From: Methylotetracoccus oryzae
GTDB lineage: Bacteria > Pseudomonadota > Gammaproteobacteria > Methylococcales > Methylococcaceae
Length of the DNA stretch: 64,000 nucleotides
Reading direction: 5' to 3'
Assembly (NCBI RefSeq): GCF_006175985.1
Contig: NZ_SRSH01000017.1
Span: 1-64,000 of the forward strand
In this document: positions 34,788 to 42,396 of the stretch, piece by piece
How positions within the stretch are numbered: the first letter of the stretch is position 1
Layout of the letters: every line of letters starts with the position of its first letter
The notes under the pieces: model-generated
The model's input: only the letters and a program-made list of their open reading frames with translations
Told to the model about the DNA's origin: nothing
The model's database searches: none
Translations under genes and position numbers: made by a program

Positions 34788-35966
34788 ATGACGACTGACC
34801 TGTCCGACGCCATCGACAACCCGATCGACAGCATCGAACGTTCCGAAGATCCCGTCACTAACGCGTCCCACGGGGACGGCGGCGGCCCCGTTCCGGAGCT
34901 GCCGCGCAGGCGACAAGTGCGCACCGTGGGCCCGAACGGCAATTTCTGGTATGTCGTCGAACTCGGCAAGAATCTGAAGCACGGGGATGTCCGGCGGGTG
35001 CGGTTCTGGAAGCAGGACATCGCCGTGTTCCGCGATCACGACGGTGAATTGCATGCGGTGGAAGACCGGTGTGCGCACCGGCAGTTGCCGCTCTCATCCG
35101 GCTTCGTGGACGGCAAGACGCTGGTCTGCACTTATCACGGCTGGAAGTACGGCGGATGCGGCACCTGTCTGGACATCTCGCACGAGTTGGGGAAGGGCCG
35201 CACGCGCCTCCCCAAGATCCGGATCCGCAGCTACCCGATCAAGGAGCAGTGGGGCTTGGTGTGGCTTTTCCCGGGCGATCCCGACCGGGCTGGCGACGTT
35301 CCGCTGCCGTCCATCCCGCAGTTGGAAGGCGAACAGCCGTGGCCCTTCGTGCCGATCGTGGCCACCATCAAGGCCCATTTTTCGATGATCGTCGAGAACG
35401 TCTGCGACTTCAATCACGAATATCTGCACCGCCGCAAGCAGCCGTTCGTCAAGCCGACCCTTCGGGAATGGAAGCGTGAGGGCGACTGCATTCGCGTGCA
35501 CTACGACACCGAATTCGAACACAGCGCCGTGGCCAAACTGTTCATGGAAGGCGGAGCCAAGGATCTGAACGACATCGAGATCTGGTACCAGTACCCCTAC
35601 CAGGGATCGGATATCGGCGGCAAATACATCCATTGGCTGTTCATGCTGCCCGAGGATGAACGCACGACCCGCTGCTTCTTCGTGTTCCTGTTCGGACCGA
35701 TCCACGTCCCAGTGTTCAATCGCAAGATGCCCGAGTTCCTCCGCAAGCCCATCCTGTGGATTACCAACAAGCTGTACATCGAGCCGTTACTGGGCGAGGA
35801 CAAGTGGGCGTTGGAACTCGAACAGGAGGGTTTCGATCGTCACCCCGATGCGGCCCAGATCGAACTGAACCCGGCGTTGCTCCACTTCCAGAAGATGTCG
35901 CTGGAGAAATGGGAGGAGTACTCGCAGCCCCCGGCACGCAATCGCCGACAGGCGCGCAACGGTTGA
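34788..35966 (+). CDS. Rieske non-heme iron oxygenase, alpha subunit type (SdmA-like candidate)
   Basis: The 392-residue protein has an N-terminal Rieske domain: C95-x-H97 in DRCAHRQL and C114-x2-H117 in VCTYHGWK. The mononuclear iron site follows in VENVCDFNHEYLHRR, with D207, H210 and H214. It is a soluble or peripheral oxygenase needing an external reductase. The next gene, 10 bp away, is a 3-beta-hydroxysteroid dehydrogenase-like SDR. A Rieske oxygenase beside such an SDR is the layout of bacterial sterol C-4 demethylation (SdmA-SdmB, known from Methylococcus). No sterol or hopanoid genes are in the window, so the substrate remains open. Confidence 0.85.
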   Translation: MTTDLSDAIDNPIDSIERSEDPVTNASHGDGGGPVPELPRRRQVRTVGPNGNFWYVVELGKNLKHGDVRRVRFWKQDIAVFRDHDGELHAVEDRCAHRQLPLSSGFVDGKTLVCTYHGWKYGGCGTCLDISHELGKGRTRLPKIRIRSYPIKEQWGLVWLFPGDPDRAGDVPLPSIPQLEGEQPWPFVPIVATIKAHFSMIVENVCDFNHEYLHRRKQPFVKPTLREWKREGDCIRVHYDTEFEHSAVAKLFMEGGAKDLNDIEIWYQYPYQGSDIGGKYIHWLFMLPEDERTTRCFFVFLFGPIHVPVFNRKMPEFLRKPILWITNKLYIEPLLGEDKWALELEQEGFDRHPDAAQIELNPALLHFQKMSLEKWEEYSQPPARNRRQARNG

Positions 35967-35976
35967 ACAGGCCGTC

Positions 35977-36963
35977 ATGACGACCCTTGTGACCGGAGCG
36001 ACCGGTCACCTCGGTGCGAATCTGGTGCGGGCGCTACTCGACCGGGGCGAGCGCGTGCGGGTCTTCGTGCGGCCGCAGAGCGACCTGACCGGACTGGGCG
36101 GTCTGCCGGTCGAGCACGCCGTCGGCGACCTAAAGGATCGCCGTTCGATCCGCGCGGCACTCGACGGGGTGGAACGGCTCTACCACACAGCCGCGTTCGT
36201 CAGCATCCGGGATGGCGATCGGCAGGAACTGTTCGACGTCAACGTCATCGGCACCCGCCACCTGATGCAGGAAGCACGGCGGGCCGGGGTCCGCCGCGTG
36301 GTACATACCAGTTCCTTCGGCGCCGTCGGCATCAATCCGACTGGCGCCTCGAACGAGCGCTGGACCGTCAGCCCATTTGAACTGGCGTCCGATTACGAGC
36401 GCACCAAGGCGGTGTCGGAACACGATGTCATTCTGGAAGCCCTGCGCGGCCTCGATGTCACGATCGTCAATCCGGCTGCCATCGTCGGCCCGCATGACTT
36501 TCGCCCCAGCCTGGTCGGCCGCACGATCCTCGATTTTGCCCATCGCCGGATGCGCGCCTACGTGCCGGGCGCATTCGACTTCGTGCCAATGTGCGACGTG
36601 GTTTCGGCGGAGTTGCTCGCCATGGAGCACGGAACGCGCGGCGAGCGCTATCTCGTCACGGGCGAACACCGCTCGATCGACGAGATCCTCGACTGGCTGC
36701 AGGAACTGACCGGCACTCCGCGCCCCAGAGCGGCCATTCCGCCGCGCCTGATGCAGACGCTCGCGCTGCTGAAAGATCCCCTCGAAAAAAGGCTGATGCC
36801 CGGCAAGGCGCCGCGCTTCAATTATCACTCCATCCGCTTGTTGAACTCCTGCAAACGCGGCGACTCCACCCGAGCGCAGCGCGAACTGGGCCTGGAACCC
36901 ACGTCCACCCGTCAAGCTTTCGCTGACGCCGTCGAGTGGTTCCGCCAACGCGGATTGATCTAG
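35977..36963 (+). CDS. NAD-dependent epimerase / 3-beta-HSD-like SDR (SdmB- or HpnA-like)
   Basis: The 328-residue extended SDR begins MTTLVTGATGHLGANLVRAL with the GxxGxxG nucleotide fold. YHTAAFVSI and VHTSSFGAVGI cover the central strands, and YERTKAVSEH is the catalytic YxxxK. INPAAIVGPHDFRP-type sequence is typical of the 3-beta-HSD and HpnA-like branch, which oxidises sterol or hopanoid-linked hydroxyls and sugars. Coupling to the Rieske gene (10-bp gap) argues that the two act in sequence: oxidation of a methyl group, then dehydrogenation. Confidence 0.85.
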   Translation: MTTLVTGATGHLGANLVRALLDRGERVRVFVRPQSDLTGLGGLPVEHAVGDLKDRRSIRAALDGVERLYHTAAFVSIRDGDRQELFDVNVIGTRHLMQEARRAGVRRVVHTSSFGAVGINPTGASNERWTVSPFELASDYERTKAVSEHDVILEALRGLDVTIVNPAAIVGPHDFRPSLVGRTILDFAHRRMRAYVPGAFDFVPMCDVVSAELLAMEHGTRGERYLVTGEHRSIDEILDWLQELTGTPRPRAAIPPRLMQTLALLKDPLEKRLMPGKAPRFNYHSIRLLNSCKRGDSTRAQRELGLEPTSTRQAFADAVEWFRQRGLI

Positions 36964-37065
36964 TCCCGACCGACGACGTCGGCCCCGCCGCGGCCCGGTC
37001 TCTGCCATTCCGCCGCACATCCGGATTTTGGTCCGCCGTAAAGCTTATATACGCAAATTTACGTA

Positions 37066-37095
37066 TTGCCTATTTACATACGCGCGTGCTATCAA
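37066..37095 (+). promoter_or_regulatory. Possible sigma-70 promoter for the GlcG/HbpS-like gene
   Basis: TTGCCT at 37066-37071 and TATCAA at 37090-37095 are spaced by 18 bp in an unusually AT-rich patch. CGTAT and ATACG flank the centre as an inverted repeat and could bind a regulator. The gene starts 90 bp downstream. Confidence 0.35.
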
Positions 37096-37184
37096 ACGCC
37101 ACGCGTGGCCTTATGCCCCGCGAGTTCTGGAGACCTCGTCACTGCCGGATCGGCAGTAATCATTAATCAAAAGGGATCAAAGAT

Positions 37185-37967
37185 ATGCGTCTAACTCTTA
37201 AGCTCACGGGGATTAGCCTGGCTCTGTTTGGCCTGGTTTCGGGAACGGCATACGCCACCGGTTGCGACGGATTGCCTGATCATGCGGCGCTCAAAGCCGC
37301 GCTGGATGCCTCCGGGGCAACGAACAAGGACATGAACGGAGGGTTTGGCCTCAACATGTGGGGCACGGTCGTGAACCGCGACGGCGTCGTGTGCGCCGTC
37401 GCCTTCACTGGGCAGAACCGGGGCGACCAGTGGCCTGGAAGCCGCATCATTTCCGCCGCCAAGGCGTACACAGCGAATGCCTACAGCCTCCCGGGACTTG
37501 CGCTTTCGACCGCAAACCTCTACGGGTCCGGTCAGCCCGGGGGCAGCCTTTGGGGGCTTCAGTTCAGTCAGCCGACGGGCGTCGGCGCCAGTACCGATGC
37601 CTACAAGGGTCCGGCCAAGGATTTCGGCCAGCCGAATGACCCGCTGGTCGGCAAGCGCGTCGGCGGGCAGATCGTCTTCGGCGGTGGCTTTGCGCTTTAC
37701 AACGCCGCCGGCAAGATCGTCGGAGCACTCGGCGTCAGCGGTGATACCTCATGCAAGGACCACAACTTCGGGTGGCGCGCGCGGCACGAACTCCAACTGG
37801 ATCACGTACCCGGCGGTATCAGCGGAGACCCGGCGCGACCCGACAACATCATCTATGACATGGGCGCGGCATCGCAGGGCAACGTGACCAGCCCAAGCGG
37901 CTTCGGACATGTGGACTGCGGCCTCGGCGAGAAGGCCATCAGCGCCAATCTTCCGGCCGTACCCTAG
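37185..37967 (+). CDS. Secreted GlcG/HbpS-like heme-binding family protein
   Basis: The 260-residue protein has a signal peptide MRLTLKLTGISLALFGLVSG ending in AYA, then a mature GlcG/HbpS domain. ARHELQLDHVP, SRIISAAKAYTANAYS and FGGGFALYNAAGKIVGALGV are the features that match: the family has a SAAKA-type helix and a G-x-P-L-x-x-x-G-x-x-VGALGVSG strand. Three or four cysteines (GCDG, VVCAVAF, TSCKDHN, VDCGLGE) could form disulfides in the periplasm. Members bind heme or cobalamin or have unknown roles. AAGGGA precedes the ATG. Confidence 0.82.
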   Translation: MRLTLKLTGISLALFGLVSGTAYATGCDGLPDHAALKAALDASGATNKDMNGGFGLNMWGTVVNRDGVVCAVAFTGQNRGDQWPGSRIISAAKAYTANAYSLPGLALSTANLYGSGQPGGSLWGLQFSQPTGVGASTDAYKGPAKDFGQPNDPLVGKRVGGQIVFGGGFALYNAAGKIVGALGVSGDTSCKDHNFGWRARHELQLDHVPGGISGDPARPDNIIYDMGAASQGNVTSPSGFGHVDCGLGEKAISANLPAVP

Positions 37968-38013
37968 TCTGATCGGCGCGGCACTCCGCCAGCCGACGCT
38001 GTATTGAAGGCAT

Positions 38014-38037
38014 GCCGTCGCCCGTTTGGGCGATGGC
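38014..38037 (+). terminator. Stem-loop after the GlcG/HbpS-like gene
   Basis: GCCGTCGCCC and GGGCGATGGC pair over 10 bp (one G-T pair) around a GTTT loop, 46 bp past the stop. Only CTT follows, so it is a weak intrinsic or a Rho-assisted terminator. It separates this gene from hoxF. The rest of the gap (38038-38260) shows nothing recognisable. Confidence 0.45.
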
Positions 38038-38260
38038 CTTGCCGATCGAGACCGGCCCAAGTCCTACCGGCCTCCCCGCTCGGCAACCGTCAGCCTGGTG
38101 GCCGTTGCGTGACGCGACGAGCCCTCTCATCAGGCCGGGCTGTCGGAAACAACCTGTTTACGCATCCACCGTCCACACGCCATGCTGCAGCCGCACAATG
38201 CGGTGATAAGGCGGTACAATTCCGCATCCTAGAAAAGGGCCGACCCGCGGGAGGAAACCG

Positions 38261-40060
38261 ATGCCGTGCACGCCCAGTGACATGAAGACCGTCGCCGACA
38301 TTGTCGCGCGACACGATGCCGACCCGACGCGGCTGGTACAGATTTTGCGCGATGTCCAGTCGACCTTCCGCCACATACCGGCGGCGATCATGGATCGGCT
38401 TGCGGCACAGTTGAGCATCGACCGCGCGCAGGTACAGGCGGTCACCGAGTTCTACACCTTCTTCTCGACCGAGCCGCGCGGCCGGTTCGACATTCTGATC
38501 AGCGATTCGATCACCGATCACATGCTGGGTAGCCGCGAAATCGCGGCGTATCTGTGCGAGCGCCTTGGCGTCACGCCGGGACAAACCCGCGCCGACGGGC
38601 AGGTCAGCGTCGACTTCACCTCCTGCACCGGCATGTGCGAGCAGGGTCCGGCCGGACTGGTCAACGGTTATGCGTTGACCAACCTGACTCGCGACCGGGT
38701 CGAACGGATCGTCGAACTGGTCAATGACGGCACCCCCGTCAGCCAGTGGCCCCGCGAATTCTTCGTCGTCAAGGACAACATCCATCGCGCCGATCTGGTG
38801 CTGGGCACCAAACTCCAACCCGGTTCGGCCTTGCGCTGGATGTTCCAGCGAGGCCTCGATTCCACGCTGGACGAGATCGCCAAATCCGGACTGCGCGGCC
38901 GCGGCGGCGCCGGTTTCGGCACCGCGATGAAATGGAAGTTCTGCCGAGAGGCAACAGGCTCGACAGAGCGCTTCGTCGTCTGTAACGCCGACGAGGGCGA
39001 ACCCGGCACCTTCAAGGACCGCGTACTGTTGCAGAGCTATGCGCATCAGGTGTTCGAGGGCATGACCGTCTGCGGCGCCGTGATCGGCGCTCGGCGCGGT
39101 TACCTCTACCTTCGGGGCGAGTATCTCTATTTACACGAGCCACTCAACGCCGTGCTCGCCGAACGGCGCCGCGCGGGACTGCTTGGATCCAACATCATCG
39201 GCCGCCCCGATTTCGAGTTCGACATCGAGGTCCGCATCGGCGCCGGCGCCTATATCTGCGGCGAAGAGTCAGCCCTGATCGAGTCGATGGAAGGCAAGCG
39301 CGGCGTGCCCCGCAACCGCCCACCCTATCCGGTCACCAACGGCTACCTCGATCAACCGACGGTGGTCAATAACGTCGAAACCTTCGCCGCGGCGGCCTTG
39401 ATCGCACTGAAGGGCGGCGCGTGGTTCAGCGCGGCCGGAACAGAGAAGTCCAAGGGCACCAAAATTCTCAGTATCGCCGGCGATTGTGCCAGACCGGGAA
39501 TCTACGAATATCCCTTCGGCACGACAATGGCGCAGATCCTCGCCGATTGCGGCGGCACAGGGGCGATGGGTCTGCAGATCGGCGGCCCCTCCGGTATCTT
39601 CATCGGTGCGCAGGAATTCGAACGCGTCCTGGGCTTCGAGGATCTGCCCACTGGTGGTTCATTCATGATCTTCGACCAACGCCGTGACGTGCTCGAGATC
39701 GTCCGCAACTTCACGCATTTCTTCGCGCACGAGAGCTGCGGATTCTGCACACCATGCCGAGTCGGCACTTCGCTGCTGAAGAATCAGCTCGACAAGATCT
39801 GCGCCGGCCACGGCGGCAAGGCCGATTTGGCGGAGCTCACGCACATTTCCAAGCTGGTGCGGGCGACCAGTCACTGCGGCCTCGGGCAGACCGCGGCCAA
39901 CCCCATCCTCAGCACGCTCGAGCGCTTCCCGGAACAATACGAACAACGCTTGAAGGCCATCAGCTTCGAGCCCGGTTTCGATCTGGACGGCGCCCTTGAA
40001 GTCGCTCGCCGTATGTCCGGACGCGACGACGCGCACGCTCATCTCGCACAGGAGGCCTAA
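38261..40060 (+). CDS. hoxF: HoxF, diaphorase large subunit of NAD-reducing [NiFe] hydrogenase
   Basis: The 599-residue protein fuses a NuoE-like N-terminal domain (about 1-150) to a NuoF-like domain. In the first, only YLCERLG and SCTGMCEQGP cysteines remain, so the 2Fe-2S site may be incomplete, as in other HoxF proteins. The second has RGRGGAGFGTAMKWKF for FMN, GAYICGEESALIESMEGK for NADH, and SCGFCTPCRVG with a later Cys for 4Fe-4S. The length matches Ralstonia HoxF. A GGGAGGAAACC site supports the ATG at 38261. hoxU follows after 2 bp. It oxidises or reduces NAD(H) in the cytosol. Confidence 0.93.
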   Translation: MPCTPSDMKTVADIVARHDADPTRLVQILRDVQSTFRHIPAAIMDRLAAQLSIDRAQVQAVTEFYTFFSTEPRGRFDILISDSITDHMLGSREIAAYLCERLGVTPGQTRADGQVSVDFTSCTGMCEQGPAGLVNGYALTNLTRDRVERIVELVNDGTPVSQWPREFFVVKDNIHRADLVLGTKLQPGSALRWMFQRGLDSTLDEIAKSGLRGRGGAGFGTAMKWKFCREATGSTERFVVCNADEGEPGTFKDRVLLQSYAHQVFEGMTVCGAVIGARRGYLYLRGEYLYLHEPLNAVLAERRRAGLLGSNIIGRPDFEFDIEVRIGAGAYICGEESALIESMEGKRGVPRNRPPYPVTNGYLDQPTVVNNVETFAAAALIALKGGAWFSAAGTEKSKGTKILSIAGDCARPGIYEYPFGTTMAQILADCGGTGAMGLQIGGPSGIFIGAQEFERVLGFEDLPTGGSFMIFDQRRDVLEIVRNFTHFFAHESCGFCTPCRVGTSLLKNQLDKICAGHGGKADLAELTHISKLVRATSHCGLGQTAANPILSTLERFPEQYEQRLKAISFEPGFDLDGALEVARRMSGRDDAHAHLAQEA

Positions 40061-40062
40061 CC

Positions 40063-40800
40063 GTGACCGAGCACATGCTGACAATCGATGGCCAGCGCAT
40101 CCCGTTTACCGAGGGACAAACCATCATCGAGGCGGCGACGGCGGCCGGGGTCTACATCCCGCACCTGTGTCACAACCCCGAATTCAAGCCACACGGCAGT
40201 TGCAAGCTCTGCACCGTCAAGGTCAACGGCCGGAACTGCTCCGCCTGTACCTTTCCCGCTGCCGATGGCCAGGAGGTCCTGAACAACACGCAGGAGCTCA
40301 ACGAAACGCGCCGAACCATCACGCAGATGTTGTTCATCGAGGGCAACCATTTCTGCCCGTCCTGCGAAAAGAGTGGCAACTGCCAACTGCAGGCCGTCGG
40401 CTACTACCTCAACATGCTCGATGCGCACTTCCCGTTCTTCTACCCGAGCCGCGAGGTCGACGCCTCCCATCACGAGGTCATGCTGGATCGCGACCGCTGC
40501 ATCCTGTGCGAGCTGTGCGTGCGGGCGAGCCGGGATGTCGACGGGAAAAACGTGTTCGCTCTGTCCGGGCGGGGGATCAATTCACACCTGATCGTCAACT
40601 CGACGACCGGAAAACTGAAGGACACCGACATCAGTGTCGACGACAAGGCGGTCCATGTCTGCCCGGTCGGCGCCATTCTGATCAAGCGCAAAGGGTTTGA
40701 GGTACCGATCGGCGAACGGATCTACGACGGACAGGATATCGGACAAGTCAGTCTCGAACACGAGATGCCGATCGTCGAGGAGGCGGAACATGGCCGGTAA
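40063..40800 (+). CDS. hoxU: HoxU, iron-sulfur diaphorase subunit
   Basis: The 245-residue protein is a NuoG-N-terminus-like electron carrier that wires HoxF to HoxY. Cys motifs run CHNPEFKPHGSCKLC (2Fe-2S), HFCPSCEKSGNC (a His-Cys 4Fe-4S site), CILCELCVRAS and VCPVGAI (4Fe-4S). A GTG begins the frame 2 bp after hoxF. The stop overlaps the ATG of hoxY by 11 bp, showing tight coupling. Confidence 0.95.
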   Translation: MTEHMLTIDGQRIPFTEGQTIIEAATAAGVYIPHLCHNPEFKPHGSCKLCTVKVNGRNCSACTFPAADGQEVLNNTQELNETRRTITQMLFIEGNHFCPSCEKSGNCQLQAVGYYLNMLDAHFPFFYPSREVDASHHEVMLDRDRCILCELCVRASRDVDGKNVFALSGRGINSHLIVNSTTGKLKDTDISVDDKAVHVCPVGAILIKRKGFEVPIGERIYDGQDIGQVSLEHEMPIVEEAEHGR

Positions 40801-41332
40801 GATCAAGGTCGCGACGACGTCGCTGGCTGGCTGTTTCGGCTGCCATATGTCGTTTCTCGACATCGATGAGCGGATCCTGGCCCTGGCCGAAATCGCGGAA
40901 TTCGACCGTTCACCGCTGACCGACATCAAGCACTGCAGCGATCAGGTCGACATCGGCCTCGTCGAAGGCGGTTTGTGCAATGCCGAGAATGTCCACACGC
41001 TGCGCGAGTTCAGGGAGTCCTGCAAGATCCTCGTGGCCGTGGGCGCCTGCGCGATCAATGGCGGTTTACCGGCCATGCGCAATCACATCCCCTTGCAGGA
41101 GTGCCTCGAGGAATCCTATCTCGACGCGGTTGGCGTCGAGAACCCACAGATCCCGAACGATGTCGAGCTCCCTCTGTTGCTCAACAAGGTTCACCCCATC
41201 CATGAGGTCGTCAAGGTCGACTACTTCCTGCCCGGCTGCCCGCCGTCAGCCGATGTCTTCTGGAAGTTTCTGACCGATCTCGCATCCGGGGCCGAGCCCA
41301 GCCTGCCCTACGAACTCGTTCACTACGATTGA
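40790..41332 (+). CDS. hoxY: HoxY, small subunit of NAD-reducing [NiFe] hydrogenase
   Basis: The 180-residue protein carries the cysteines of the proximal 4Fe-4S cluster: [21 protein letters not shown] and LPGCPPSAD. It would pass electrons between HoxU and the nickel-iron subunit HoxH. The gene starts inside hoxU at 40790. All cluster ligands are intact, so it is not an obvious pseudogene. However, hoxH does not follow: the next gene is uppP. A hoxH elsewhere in the genome, or reuse of HoxFUY as an electron-transfer unit, is needed to explain its survival. Confidence 0.93.
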   Translation: MAGKIKVATTSLAGCFGCHMSFLDIDERILALAEIAEFDRSPLTDIKHCSDQVDIGLVEGGLCNAENVHTLREFRESCKILVAVGACAINGGLPAMRNHIPLQECLEESYLDAVGVENPQIPNDVELPLLLNKVHPIHEVVKVDYFLPGCPPSADVFWKFLTDLASGAEPSLPYELVHYD

Positions 41333-41350
41333 GCCCGGGCGGCGCTGGGT

Positions 41351-41378
41351 CGTCCCGCGCGACGCGTTCGCCGGGACG
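41351..41378 (+). terminator. Possible terminator after hoxY
   Basis: CGTCCCG at 41351-41357 pairs with CGGGACG at 41372-41378, with a GC-rich 14-base loop that can pair further. It lies 18 bp past the hoxY stop, at the point where hoxH would be expected. No T-run follows. Confidence 0.3.
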
Positions 41379-41484
41379 CGCCCCGCCGCCAGTCCGACCC
41401 TCACGTAGCGCTTCCCGGCGGCAGCGGCTCGGCGATTCTGTCGCTTTCCCACTCCCTTTTTGTCACCGAAACGCTTTCATCCTT

Positions 41485-42309
41485 ATGGAATGGACCGCTT
41501 ATATCGATGCGCTGATCCTCGGCATCGTCGAAGGACTCACCGAATTCTTGCCGATTTCCAGCACCGGCCACCTGATCCTGGTCGGCGAGTTGCTGGGCTT
41601 CAATAGTGAGAAAGGCAAGCTGTTCGAAATCTTCATCCAGACCGGCGCAATCCTCGCGGTGTGCTGGGAATATCGTGCGCGCCTGCTGCATGTTGCGACC
41701 AGCCTGACCAAAGACCCTGCCGCCCGGCGATTCGTCGCGAACCTGCTGATCGCCTTCATCCCCGTGGCGGTGCTGGGTCTGCTGTTCGGCAAGGCCGTCA
41801 AGCACCACTTGTTTCATGCGGTACCCGTTGCGACGGCCTTCATCGTGGGCGCACTGGTGATCCTCTGGGCCGAGCGGCGGACGCACCGAATCACCGTGGA
41901 AACCGTCGATGACATGACCTGGCGCGACGCCTTGAAGCTGGGGCTGGCGCAGACCTTCGCGCTGATTCCGGGCACCTCGCGCTCGGGCGCGACCATCATC
42001 GGTGGGTTGTTGTTCGGACTGTCGCGCAAAGCCGCTACCGAGTTCTCGTTCTTTTTGGCGATCCCGACACTATTCGCGGCGACCGCCTACGACCTCTACA
42101 AGACCCGCGGCCTGCTGTCGACCGATGACATCGGCCTCTTTGCCGTCGGCTTCGCTGCGGCCTTCATCAGCGCGTTCGTTGCCGTACGCGCGCTACTCCG
42201 CTTCATCGTCCGTCACGATTTCACCGCATTCGCGTGGTACCGGATCGTGTTCGGCCTGCTCGTGCTCGCGACCGCCTTCTTCGGCTGGGTCGACTGGAGC
42301 AGCACTTGA
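41485..42309 (+). CDS. uppP: Undecaprenyl-diphosphatase UppP
   Basis: The 274-residue inner-membrane enzyme recycles undecaprenyl pyrophosphate for cell-wall synthesis and can give bacitracin tolerance. [17 protein letters not shown] (motif 1) and [17 protein letters not shown] (motif 2) are complete, and about eight helices are visible. The start is the ATG at 41485 ([15 protein letters not shown]); the frame is open upstream without family similarity. It appears to be monocistronic. Confidence 0.97.
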   Translation: MEWTAYIDALILGIVEGLTEFLPISSTGHLILVGELLGFNSEKGKLFEIFIQTGAILAVCWEYRARLLHVATSLTKDPAARRFVANLLIAFIPVAVLGLLFGKAVKHHLFHAVPVATAFIVGALVILWAERRTHRITVETVDDMTWRDALKLGLAQTFALIPGTSRSGATIIGGLLFGLSRKAATEFSFFLAIPTLFAATAYDLYKTRGLLSTDDIGLFAVGFAAAFISAFVAVRALLRFIVRHDFTAFAWYRIVFGLLVLATAFFGWVDWSST

Positions 42310-42396
42310 CGCGGGGGCAGCGGCACGAAAGCGCTCAGGCGCTGACCGTTCGCGGCGTCCTGCGGCGCGGGACACCGCAGGGAACACCAAAGCGGG

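Noticed and set aside
38261-40800. Reading hoxF-hoxU as nuoEF and nuoG of complex I
   Set aside because: NuoE- and NuoF-like domains are fused, the second protein is only 245 residues, and hoxY follows directly.
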